Origin: Mnemiopsis leidyi
Lineage: Eukaryota; Ctenophora; Tentaculata; Lobata; Bolinopsidae
Assembly: GCA_000226015.1 (NCBI GenBank)
Contig: JH154390.1
Coordinates: 326,837 to 390,836 of the forward strand
Direction: 5' to 3'
Length of the DNA stretch: 64,000 bases
The notes beneath the pieces were generated by a model. That model was not told where the DNA came from and made no database searches. It saw only the letters and a list, made by a program, of their open reading frames with translations. Positions 38,728 through 51,000 of the stretch are shown piece by piece. Positions within the stretch are counted from its first letter, which is position 1. Every line of letters begins with the position of its first letter. A program made the position numbers and the translations under genes.

Positions 38728-40600
38728 ATTACCAAAAACCAATAAATTGGTTGCTCCCTTTGACCGGGGAGAGTCTCTTGGCTGTTCTCTCTAAAAATAA
38801 ATTGATATTCCGTTTTAGCCCGGGGTAACAATTAACCTTCACTCCGTCAACTCGGTCGCTTGCTTTTGAGTTTTTATGGCTACGCCTACGTGGATTTTTA
38901 CCTTACCATTTCGCGCTCCTAAATTTCAAAAGTATTACTAATACTATATCCCCACAACTTTATTTGTCATCTACAAGTTACAACTACATTGCCTTGCGGG
39001 GCGGCAGCGGGTCAGGCAACGTCTGACAACAACTACAAGCAAAGCCTGCCCAAATAATGCTNNNNNNNNNNNNNNGGCCTACAACTGTGACAGTGTCACG
39101 ACGAGAATATTGTTCAGTCTTAACAACGGACAAAGTAAGGTCATCTACAGATTCAACCATGTTCCTGTTACGGACCAGCATTTCTTCACGGAGGCTGACC
39201 TGCTCAGACTTAATCTCCCTAACTTGATTGGCGAGAAAGTCTAGGTAAGTAACAACTCCACGTTCAAATTCAGATTGAGGGTTTAGGGAGTCCAACATGT
39301 TCTTAAGCGAGTTAAACGTTGCAGTAGCAGAAGAAATCCTGTTATCAACATTTGAAAGCTGGCCGTTAAACGGAACGTGGCCGGAAGGAGGTTTTCTGGT
39401 ATTGGAACGAGTGCCATTGTATACACCAGCCATGATAGAGGGTGATCGGACAGACGTTGTTAATGTATAAAGATTACTTCAATTGTAGAAAACTTGTACA
39501 AGTAGTGTACTCTGAGTCACAACGAGAGAGCCGATAAAACGACACACAAGCGAAGTGTAGATAAGAGAAAAAAAAGAAAAGATAAGAGAAAAAAAAGGAA
39601 GATAAGAGAAAAAAAAGGTAGATAAGAGAAAAAAAAGGAAGATAAGAGAAAAAAAGGAAGATAAGAGAAAAAAAAGGAAAGATAAGAGAAAAAAAGGAAC
39701 TACTTGTGTTTGAAGTGTCTGAACGTTATAGTTGGTAGTCTGTACTGCATGTTCCTCATACCTTACTTCCCCCGTTTTGATGCAAGGGGGGGGGGGGGAG
39801 TCAGCATGTTGTTTAGTTACAGCACTGATCTAGACAAGAGAACAAGTTGTAGTATTGAGAGTTTGTTAGAAGTTTTGTTATGCTGATTTTATCTCTTGAC
39901 TCTGTTATCTACGTAACCTGGGTAATCTGTTTTAGATTGAAGCAGCATCATTTGCATGCATTTTTGACATCGGTAAAAAGATAATTCGGTTTGTTATCGC
40001 ATCGGAATACATATAACATTTTCGTTGTATTTTATGAGAAGTTCTATAAAAGCACGATTCACGAACCTGTGACATGAGCAGTATCATACTACATCGCTGT
40101 TTCTTGAGTATCAAGATTCGATCTTCGATCTGTTTTCCTTAACTTTAAGTTTTCTCTTCGACCTGAAAATTACTAATACTAACTCATATCTTAATATGTG
40201 CAGTGTCAAGTATAGTGAAATATAAAACTTCTGCAGATCAGACAAAGAATGTATATATAAATTACCAAAAACCAATAAATTGGTTGCTCCCTTTGACCGG
40301 GGAGAGTCTCTTGGCTGTTCTCTTTAAAAATAAAGTGATATTCCGTTTTAGCCCGGGGTAACAATTAACCTTCACTCTGTCAACTCGGTCGCTTGCTTTT
40401 GAGTTTTTCTAAATTTACTAGATACCGATTTTTCTGTTAGTGTTAGCATTATTTGGGCAGGCTTTGCTTGTAGTTGTTGTCAGACGTTGCCTGACCCAAA
40501 GGCAAAGTAGTTGTAACTTGTAGATGACAAATGAAGTTGTGAGGATAGTAATACTTTTAAAATTTAGGAGTGCGAAGTGGTAAGGTAAAAATCCACGTAG
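38728..40600. mobile_element. Rearranged retroelement-like composite with an assembly gap
   Basis: Two 148-bp copies of one segment lie in direct orientation (38728-38875 and 40261-40408, nearly identical). A second segment of ~160-175 bp follows each, but in opposite orientation (38886-39061 and 40445-40600). Between them a minus-strand frame begins at 39433 (MAGVYNGTRSNTRKP) and has the coiled-coil-then-EQYSRRDTVTVVG layout seen in ORF1-type proteins of retroelements. It runs into a 14-base N gap at 39062-39075. No reverse transcriptase is seen, so this is a fragment. Mixed direct and inverted ends resemble tyrosine-recombinase retrotransposons as much as LINE debris; the family is unresolved. 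Confidence 0.5.
39555..39705. repeat. Purine-rich ~20-bp tandem repeat
   Basis: About seven copies of gataagagaaaaaaaaggaa with small length variation, all purine except for a T per unit. It lies inside the composite element. A poly-G run is at about 39787-39798. Confidence 0.85.
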
Positions 40601-43600
40601 TAAGTGCATATCTAAATATAGTTATACGATATCAGACTATCATAATCTAACTTAAACCTCTGCAAAGTTCAATTAAGCAAGTCTTGATTAGTTTAGAAGC
40701 TTTGGGCTAATATGTCAGAAGTTGAAGGGCTCGTCCCCTATTGCTCTACTACACATCCTGTCAGAAAAGTATATAACTCTTTCCGCGGCTGGGAGGTTAA
40801 GGTAACCGGCTCTTGTGCAAAGTCAGCAAAAATCTGATAGAATCGGGCATCATCTATCGAGTTTTCATGTTTGAAAAATTATATATTCAGTCCTTCGAAC
40901 TTTCTAGAAAATTTCCGATTTCGCTGGAGCTAGTGCTCGGCAGCGGTCGTTCAGTACTGGGCACAAAGACAAACCGCAGCGATGTGTGCAGCCATTGTGC
41001 CAACCAAGTTTTCCTTAGCAATTTCGCTTGAGATGAGCGAGTCAGAGACTTTATGAGAGAAAAAGGACCATAAAAACCAAACCACACAAACGAAGCTTTT
41101 TATCATCTTACTGCACTTTTTGCACACGAGAGGCGCAAAACTTTTATTTTCTTAGTGAATTCTGGAGTAAGAAAGAACAGAAATAGAGGTGACTATGACC
41201 AAGACTTATCACATGGATACGATGAGCATGAAGCAACAACACCTGTCTAAGGTATAGCTATATCGTCAACTAAAACGCTCAAGATCATGCGAGAAAGTTT
41301 CACATCTACTTACCACATCCGCAGGGCCCTGCGACCGGCCAAGAAACCTGCTAAAGGCGCGGCCGGCATGGAGACGGAAAACGGAGACCTGCAACAGAAG
41401 CCAAACACACAGAGAGCAAGAGAACGGACCTTCGGCAGAGACTCGCGCGTAGATACGGGCAGAGTTGTGTAACCATTATCGCCGTTCCTCTAAAAGTTGA
41501 GCCGAGATGTTACTTGAGGCACCTGCATCGGGCTACCGCCATCCTCTTAGCTGCTACATGCTAAAGCTATCAAACAATATACGTCTATATATCATATTGG
41601 TCTAGATATGTGGCATGTTTGAAGTGTCGTATATTATGTAAGTACTTCCGTGGAGAGTTTCATGTGTCACGTATAGTAGTTATATCATTTTCAAAATGAT
41701 AATCAGCGCGCACTCCTAAAGTAAACTTATATAATTGTATTGTTGCAGTGTAAGATAAGTTTCGAGATTCCTGGACATCGCGTTACTTCATGAAGTCGTG
41801 CTTATCATAGGAATGGTGATCAGGAGATGAAATCATTATATCTCTGTCTTGTAAATCCGGGCATAAAGGTGGTACTTTACAACCCATGCATGACCATTTG
41901 CAGCTAGAGCTTTACTAAGTGATAACACATCAAGATGTTTCTACGTCTACGCAATCATAGTTATGAAGTATTTGTTGTTCAAAGTTCACTTATGCGAAAA
42001 AATGCCAATATCTTAACATTTGCCAGTACCCCTGAACCTACATTCCAGTCTTTGCACTACAAAGCCTCGTGGTGAGCGCTGCTGCAACGCTCCGCTAAGG
42101 GTTTCGTTTGATCTTTGCAGCCTCTCTGTCAATTCAGCTGGAGCTTGGATAGCCGAGTGAACTGGAAACCGTTATCGGTGCGTGATTGGGGGTTCAGCAA
42201 AAGAAGCCAAAATCATCACGGGGCTGACTTCAAATGATTTGAATTTTTTATTGCAATTGTTTAAATTGACTTGCATTCATTAAACATTGAATCGTTTTCC
42301 CAAACCATATTAGGGAATCTGAAACGTCTACACTCTGAATGCTACAGAAGCACGGAGCAGACTAGAGGTGCTCAGCAAAGACGAAAGTCTGTAAATCAGC
42401 ATTAGTTTCTTTTCCCGAATTCGTCAAAATGAACGCCATGTTATGCATTAAATTCAATTGGAATGCCTAATGGATACAACGAATTCTAAAACCAAGCATC
42501 AGACTGATTTTGGGATTATTGTCCATCATTTGATTGTTAATGCAGCATTAGGGAACATCTGTAATGGCTCAGCGAATCATTTATGATACTTTAGTTACTT
42601 AGTCTTAAAGCATGTAAATTGAAATACTTTTACTACTCGTATTACAAAATTAGATTCAGCATACTAAGTTTTCCTAGAATTCGAATTCAGATATTGAATC
42701 GTTCATTTAGTTTGTTTTGAAATCCTAACTTTAACCCTATTTATTTCCCAGGGTAATATTTCACTTTGCATATTCTAATCTTTCAGTGCAGGTATAGACC
42801 TATGTTTTGCAAATAAACAAATTTGTGATAAACGCTGGACAGCACCACTTTTTCGACGTTAAGTAACAGAGACAAAGTAACTCTTAGCAGCGTCATGTTG
42901 CGAGATAGCACCTCCAATTGAGTTCACACAACGGCTGACGCAATACTACAATAGTGTGCTCTTGAACTGCAAACTTTCTTCATGCAGACAAATTATCCTA
43001 ATCAGCGACTTACAGATTTTATCATCTAGGACAGCGACAGGATCCTCAGTTTTCATGCATCCACGACGATAGTGGATAGTTTTCACTCCAGTTTACATTT
43101 GAAGTAAGGAGCTGCACTGCTGCACGATCTGCTTTTAGTTTTTCTTAGGTTGGGAATTTATATTTACTTATAATCAAAGCCAAACCCTCGAACGCAAAGA
43201 CTAAATTTTAATCGTGGTTAAAAGTATAACATTCAATTCATTTTTCGATTGTTTTAATATTAGTTTAATGTATTAGTTTGATACATTCCTGCGTTAGTTC
43301 TTGATATAACAAAGAAAGCTACTAGACTTCCGTGAACATTTCTAGTCAATGCTATAGCAATAACTTTACATTGCATATTATTAGTCAATTCTAAAGTAAT
43401 TACCTTACATTGCATATTTCTTGTCAATTCTATAGAATGGACACTTTTCTCTATTATGAATTTTTCCCAGTTTTGCACTAGGTTTCGTTCTTAAATTCTA
43501 TTTACCACCTGCTCGGTCCGTACGTGATAATTTTGAATCAACACTGCAATCCAAAAATTTATAGTTACCGCCACTTCTGATGAACCACCAGCACACTAAA

Positions 43601-44950
43601 ACTAATCATACCTTTACCACTTGCTACATACCAAAGTAGGTACTATAACACGTCATCGATACTCGAAAAAAAATCAAGTCATTGCTTACACCTGGAACCT
43701 AGGCGTGCAAACAGCGTGATAATGAACTCCAATTATGTCGGCACCTCCTCCTTTTTGCACATTTTAAACAGAATACTCTTATTACTCAGCACCCAATTTT
43801 GACGACTGAAGTGCAATTGGGAATTCCGATAATAATGTGCCAGTAAGGCACGTTTTATTAGATTTGGTGAGGGATACCAAATTTAAAATGTCCTGCACAT
43901 TCCGTGAAGCCTGGTTAGTAGTAGTAGGTGAGTATGTTGTTGTCATGGTGATATCCCCGAAATATTAAAATCGTGAACTCACGAATTTATGTCAGGGCGA
44001 CAACGTGTGACTTGACCATTTGGAACCTGTTCTAATTTTTTAGTTGAAATCAGAAGTACCCGCAACTCCCCACAATTTTTATCAGTTTATCAGTTCAGCC
44101 TATTTGCCAAGAAAGTTGCATGTCTCAATTCTACTTGAAATTTGAAACTAGTTCTTAACACAGTTAGGGCCGATATGATTCGTAAGGTCATTGCTTTGTG
44201 AGTTATGTAGCATTAGTTATAGTTGCTGTTGCTATGCGCTACTGCAAATTGCCGTAATGTGTCTTTCAATCTATTTCAGTATCTAGCAGTGATGAGAAAT
44301 AGCCTTCAACACCTTAACTTCAAATAAACTTAGATCCGTTTGAAACCTTGTCGTTTTCAAGGGTAACATTTCCACCGGGAATAATTATTCGCGATTGCAA
44401 TTGGTCGCAGTAATACTTTTGATTAGCGTAGCTAGGATTTTATGGTTGGATGCCAAGTGGAATTGTTAGAAAATTTTTCGTGTTTGGTTACTGAGAGTTG
44501 AATTCAATTGATCGAGTGAAATGTTTGTGATTTACCTACCTTGCCTGAAAGCTTGAGTGCTTCTTAATCGTTTTCTCATGTCAGCAGTCTTGATTTTGTG
44601 ATTTTTTAATCTTGAGGTTTTGATGTGTCTGCACTCTGCCGTGGTCATCCATTGATCAAATTATTTACATGCCTATTGATATATTCAAATTACAATGAAT
44701 TGAACGTCGATTGATAATGAAGTAATAAGTACGACTTTAAACTCAATTCAAACCGCATTCAAATCGATGATTTAATCAACCATCAACAAAATTTCGTTGC
44801 AATTTGATATAGTTTAAAGGGCTCAATATTAAAAGATGCTCGCTGGAGCAATGCTATCTCGTTCGTTATTAAAACTAAGTTGAAGACACTACTATTTCAA
44901 CACCAATATTTTCCTACATACATTATTGACAGATTCGTCCCCATCAAAGA
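40601..44950. other. Intergenic AT-rich sequence
   Basis: No gene supported. A degenerate ~45-bp tandem repeat built around tacattgcatatt is at about 43341-43436. Short ORFs (for example 41287-41472 plus) have no splice context or family signature. Confidence 0.5.
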
Positions 44951-44954
44951 TCAC

Positions 44955-47322
44955 ATGTCACTGGAAGACGATCTGTACACTCCAGAGTTCGATCTGGATC
45001 ACACGACGGCGAGGAAGCGGTACTACAACACGACCTACAACAGTAGACACGGAAAGAGGAGGAACTTCAATGCCAGCAGCTACATAAAACAGCTGGAGGA
45101 TGCTGCAAGGGAGCGGGAGAGGGTTAGTTTTACCAGCATGTACACAGAAGTAGCATGTACACAGAAGTAGCATGTAATTATGTATAGAGTACAGTAGTGA
45201 AATATGGTCACTTAGATGCGTTTCATTTCTATCTTTAAAGTGTCTAAATGAGGGTTATGAGTTATGAGTTTTGTGTAAGGACACGGACTCTGACATGGTT
45301 CTCCTATCTCAATCTCAATTTGTAGTAATGTAGTTATCAGAGTCTCAAGAATATCTCTCAGCTCTATACAATCCCCTATGGTATTGTTTTTACAACTATC
45401 TTCTTCAAAATCATTCCCTCGCACAAGTGTCCAAGTAAAACGTTTCAGCACTTCATATGGCCGTTTATGATTTATGAACAAATCTGCTACCTTTCAGCTT
45501 CCTGTGTAGATGCACTGCATTTCTTTGAGTTCAATCTTGTGCCAAACTTTCTTTAACATACGAACAAAGAAGCGTATTTCAGAAGCTTTTCTATTGTTTC
45601 TGTAACGTTGGGCCATGTTTTTTCCTGAATTGATAAAAATTTTGAATTGTTGATTATCGTGACGAGCTTGTTATTTGTTTGAAGCACGAGCGAACTCTGA
45701 ATTGTTCTAAATGATAGCCATTTTCCTGTTCTAACAGACTTCCAATCATGCTTGCAAACATTTTTATTTCTAATTTTACTCCCATCTTGGAGAGCAACAT
45801 TTTAGTTTTTGTGAAGTTAGACTTGCTTTAAACACTGGGAACTTTATCAGAACGGCTTTGCAGCATGTTATCAGAACAGGTATTATACGGAAACTAGACG
45901 GCAATTTCATGCGGTTTCCTTTGAAGAAATCAACAAGACTTATGATTTAACAAGAATCACGTTTTGCGCTGGATATCTTTAGCTTATCTTTTATTTTGTT
46001 TCTTTGAATCCAGCCAAAGCTGACAACCGAAGATCAACTGGTTTCTGGTTAGGCCTCAAAACAGATCAGAGCTTTCAACTTCGTTCATGTGCCGTTTGAG
46101 GTGCACTCAATCACTTGACATATTAAATATAAAATTCACCAGGAATCTAAACAACACTCCATGTCTATCAGGAAATCGAACAGCGGATCAGGACGTACGA
46201 AGCAGACGCAAGGATGATCAGTGAACGTGCCCTCCAAAGGACAGTGATGGACGAGGGAGCAGGAAACGCGGAGTTCAAAACCAGGAAGAACATGGCCAAC
46301 CAGAGAGAGTTTGTCGAACTGGCCAGCAGGCAGACTACCGCCTTTAGACAATCAGTGAGGTGAACACACCGCTCAAACTTTCCTTGTTGAACAAATTTAG
46401 CATTTTGATTTCAGTTGGGACATTCGGACTCATGTGTTCCTTATCTTCAAGGTCGATACGTTGCCTGAATGATGCAATAGCAACCATGAAGAACAAAGCA
46501 ACCATGACACGGAAGGTGAAAGAAAGACAGGAATCAAGGGAAAAGTCGCCGCACCGATCTAGTTCCCTGCCAACCACCTCAAGTCGAAGCACATTAGACA
46601 GTACACCTAGATGGCGGAGAAAAAACAAACAAAAAACGAGAGTGCCGGTTCGTATGAGCGATTAGTTGAATCAAAATCAAAAGTGAACACGTTAAATTCA
46701 ACCAGCTGAAAACGTATTTTGGAAATAAAAAGACTGCCATTGTTTAACGGAACATTTGATACAAAACATGTTTTCACTTTCAGCCGATGCCGCCGATACA
46801 ATCACAAAATACCCCGCGGAAAAGAACTAACACCCTGACCAAGTTTCCAAACATCCGGACAGTTACATTCAGATGTTTAGAACAAACAGAGGAGCGAAAT
46901 AGACCCATCAGTTACTCTGACTTCCTTCTTACAAACACATCGGTATTATTTTTGTAATTTTCAAATGCAAAACTTGTAATTTTTTTCAAATGCAAAACTT
47001 GTAATTTTTTTCAAATGAAAAACTTGTAATTTTCAGATGGAAAATATACTGTAAAATAGTTTTCTAAAATGATGTGTAATGAATTCATGCTAAATCATTG
47101 CTAAATTGGAGGCAGTTGCAAAGATCTTTTATGCCGTTAGGCAGCAAATTGGACATATTTTCTTACTTATCCTACAGTGATGATATTCAGGTCATGGAGA
47201 AGCAGCGAGGCGGACCAACACCGAGCAAGTCAGCACCAGCAGGACTTAGGGAGATAGTAAGGTACGAGACTGTACAGCAGAGAACACGAAGAGTGAGACG
47301 GATAATGGGCAACACTACATGA
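44955..47322 (+). CDS. Small basic helical protein of unknown function
   Basis: Five exons with matching phases: 44955-45122, 46172-46359, 46452-46647, 46784-46861 and 47191-47322, 253 residues. It starts MSLEDDLYTPEFDLDHTTAR, then a basic stretch and a helical, probably coiled-coil part (SYIKQLEDAARERER, EIEQRIRTYEADARMISERA). It ends in Arg/Lys/Ser-rich tails (SREKSPHRSSSLPTTSSRS; final RRVRRIMGNTT). No TM segment or signal peptide. The ATG chosen is the first before the conserved-looking acidic start; the frame is open upstream to 44880 and a non-coding 5' exon is possible. The donors of exons 3 and 4 are weak, so those ends are less sure. I do not recognise the family. Confidence 0.6.
46953..47036. 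repeat. ~26-bp AT-rich tandem repeat in an intron
   Basis: Three copies of a unit like tcaaatgcaaaacttgtaattt in the last intron of the small basic-protein gene. Confidence 0.8.
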
Positions 47323-47490
47323 AGAGTAAGACGGATAATGGGCAACACTACATGAAGAGTTAGAAATTATGGGCAACACTAGATGAAGAGTTAGAAATAA
47401 GGGCAATACTACATGAAGAGTGAGACGGATAATGGGCAACACTATATGAAAAAGTGTGACAGATAATGGGCAACACTTTATGAAGAGTTA
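47289..47490 (+). repeat. ~33-bp minisatellite starting in the terminal coding exon
   Basis: Units of the type gagtgagacggataatgggc plus aacactacatgaa repeat about six times with deletions. The first unit is coding and contains the stop codon at 47320-47322; the rest form the 3'UTR. Confidence 0.85.
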
Positions 47491-47640
47491 GAAATACTGG
47501 GCACCACTCAGTGCATCAGTGCTTCAGAGCCTACTAAGCCTGGTAGTGGAAGAAGCCTGGTAGGAAAAATTTCATCGAATGACCTGACGAAGAGGTGATC
47601 GCTCAACACAGACTACTCACAAGATCATATCAGTGACATT

Positions 47641-47646
47641 AATAAA
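47641..47646 (+). terminator. Poly(A) signal of the small basic-protein gene
   Basis: AATAAA about 320 bases after the stop, beyond the minisatellite. Confidence 0.5.
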
Positions 47647-48036
47647 ACATTTTTCATGTCAAGTTAAACTGTTCGATTAACCAACCGAATTACCACCATA
47701 TGTTAGGTAACCATGGCACTCATTTGTTTATGTATATATGGGAATAAGAATTTCAATAATGATGAGATGAAATGCAAAGCATCGTGTACAAATGAATTCA
47801 GTGAACTGTAATTGTTAAACCCTTTAGCTTTTCAATGATCAAATATTCTTTCTTGCCAAAACTATTGCATTTGCAAAACAAAAATGATTCAGTGAATAAA
47901 AGTTAAAAACAAGCTTTGCCCTAAAAGCTGTACAACAGCGTGAAAATCAGCGGTGAATGTGTTGGTCAATGAAGATTTGAGCTGCAAGAATTTACTAACT
48001 TCATTATAAAATTGTCTGACCTTTAAGCAGGATGAT

Positions 48037-51000
48037 CTATCTACCGACTGACTTGTGTGACGTGAAGGAGCGGTTAGCGGCAATGCTGGCCCTGCCAGGA
48101 GCTAGGGAATGTCGATTGCCGCTAACCAGGGACTCTCCTCTGGTAGTTCCTTGCATCATTTTGATCTGGTTGACGATACTCCCGCGATTTCCACCTGAGC
48201 GATAGAGAAGTGAGAACTTAATGACTTCTATACATAGCGGACAGCAATTAAGAGCAATTACATGCGAATCTCGGAATAAGAAAATATATGGTACGTGAAA
48301 CAAGCATCATTTTATTTCGGAAAATATGTTTGAAAATCGGAAATCCTAGCTGGATTCCTATTATTCAAAATTCACTTAGAAAATATTTTTTCTCTTCATG
48401 AAAACCAAATTTTGCTACCTGGGTGACCATGTAACATGGGACGTAGAGTACTAGCACGCCTTTCCCGAATTTTCTGATCACGGAGAAACATCTCATATTC
48501 TTCCTTGACATCTTCCTCTTCTTTTTTAATTCCCATCTCTTCCTGTGGATTTAGAACATTATGATTTTATTGCGTCTACTACAAAAATGAATCGCTGATA
48601 ACACAACTTCCTATACACAGTTTAAGTCACAATACACATCAAGTTTTCATCTTTAGACTGACCAGAAGAGTTCTCCAACTGTGCTTCCTAAGGAAGTAAG
48701 CGAACAGAGCCACGAAAAAGAGCACTAGCCACACACTAAAAGAAGCTAAACTCTGCCAAATAGAGAGCGGTAGTCCGTGTACACATACCGTCAGTTCCTC
48801 CTGTGGGGGGGGGGTGTACTACTGTATCGTACCTAATATACATGATAGTCAGGGGCATAGCCAGGGGGTCCACTGGATCCCACTGGAGTATTAAGTATTA
48901 GGCAAGGAGTCATCTGGCATCTAATTTAGTACGACTGTAAGTCTAATCCCTCTAGCTTTTAAAATTGCAGTTTAATTGAGAACAAGTCAATTAAAAGTCA
49001 AAAATTACTTAATAGTAATGATTAAAGCTTTAAGCTACGATCAAATTATTTAAATTTGAACTATGAAAGGCCCCATCTCATTCTATAATTAATTGAAATA
49101 CATAATTCAATATTCGAGACTTAACCTTATATCCTTGTTACAGCACTAGGAATGACAATGTTTTTGCCTGGAGACTGCAGTGAATCGCACCTCCAATCTA
49201 ACCATTTCTTCATTGTGAAATTGCCTCTCGGATTCAAAATTTCATTTAACTTTTCGGGGGGCTTTGCTCTCCCCCAAAGCCCCGCAAAAGTGGCTCAGCC
49301 CCTGGACCCGCTTGGGCTGCGCACCCAGAACCCTGTTGTAACCGCTCGCTTCGCTTGCCAATATGGGACCCCCCTACCAAAAATCCTAGCTATGCCCCCG
49401 TACATAGTAATAGTATACTGTTTCCTACTGTGTAGTATACTGTATCATACAGTGTAGTATACTATATTGTATCCTACATAATATGTAAGGTACAGTGGGA
49501 AACGAGAAGAAATTCTGAATTTAGCAGTACAAAGAAGACTGACAAAGAATTCTGACAAAATCTAGCGTACATTAAACTTTAAAGACAAACCTCGTATATG
49601 CAATAAGATTTATTATCCGTAAACTCGGAGTTACTGAATCTAATCTTGAAACAGTACTTGGGTAGACCGTCAGACAGTCTTGGATAGACGTTTGAACATG
49701 GACTACTTTCACGGCATAGCCACTTTATCTGAAATAACATGATCCGGTTAGGTTGAGTAGAATTACAATTTGGGATGACATATTCTCACTAACTAAATAT
49801 TTGGAAGAGGAAACAAGAGTAAAGATATCATTTCAAGTAATAGTCTACGCTACCTGATTGAAAGAATCTTTCCATGTCCATATGCTAGTGGCACCACCGT
49901 TTTTGTTATATTTCGCCACATCCTTTTCACTGAAAACGCAGGGGCCATCAAAGAAAAAGATACACAAAATCTACTTTCGTTCTTTTTAAACTCATTTTAT
50001 GACAGGTGACAACAATGCAAATAAATACTGAAACAAAAAGCATTAAAACAAGTCAGAGCGAAAAGAGACCTAAAAAGAGACTAAAAATAAAAACAGCAAC
50101 TGACCCCCACAACGAAATTTGTTCAGCAGAAGGTCCAGCACCTAGAATAGTCAAACTGTAGTTGCCGAGATAAGGAAGGGAGGAGCCCGACACTAGGTCC
50201 TCTACAACAAAGTTGGGGTAAAACTCTTTGTCGTATAGAACACGTGCTAGATCACGTGTTGAGCCCAGTAGTAGGTCGGGAGTGTCAACCAGGTTTAGGG
50301 AAACTTGCTGGTCTTCAGGGAGAGGGATATAATTACCATGGGCATTACAGTACTGGTGTTTCAGCGTGGATGCATGATTCTTACATCGAATAAAGTAGAA
50401 ATTATAAGGGCATGACTTTAAAAATATGAAATTTTAGATTATAACAATGATCTTTAAAAGTCTAAACTCACATGGTTTACAGCCAAGGAGGACATGGAAC
50501 GGAGACACGACAGACGATTGACTGGGGAAAACTACAACACTCACAGGGATTAAACTTACACCTGAAACATCAAACATTTCAAAGATTACATCTTTAAATC
50601 GCTAATTTTAAGTCTGACGTTTGGTGATTCGGATAATTTAACCAAAATTACGCACCATGAACTTCAGAAATTAGGATGTGCCGTAAAATGAATGCATAGA
50701 AGTAGAATGAACCTGGTTTTGCCCTGACAGCTTCACCAATATCAGAGATGTGAACGGAATACAGGACTTTTAAACCACGATAATCAACAGTCTTGTTGGA
50801 GGAGATCTCTAGAAGCGTTCCATTCCAAACATTCCATCTGACATGCGACTCTTTGATCAGGTATTCTGAGAGATTAGTCTGACATGAATGATAGCTTAGA
50901 ATCGTTTGATAATGAACTTTGAAAACCCTTTTACTAAACTACTGACGTACCACATGATACACTCTATAATTCAAATCGTACCTATATCAGAGCTATCTGG

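Noticed and set aside
42140-42200. Sequence resembling a tRNA-Ser A box (GGATAGCCGAGTG)
   Set aside because: No B box with correct spacing and no cloverleaf.
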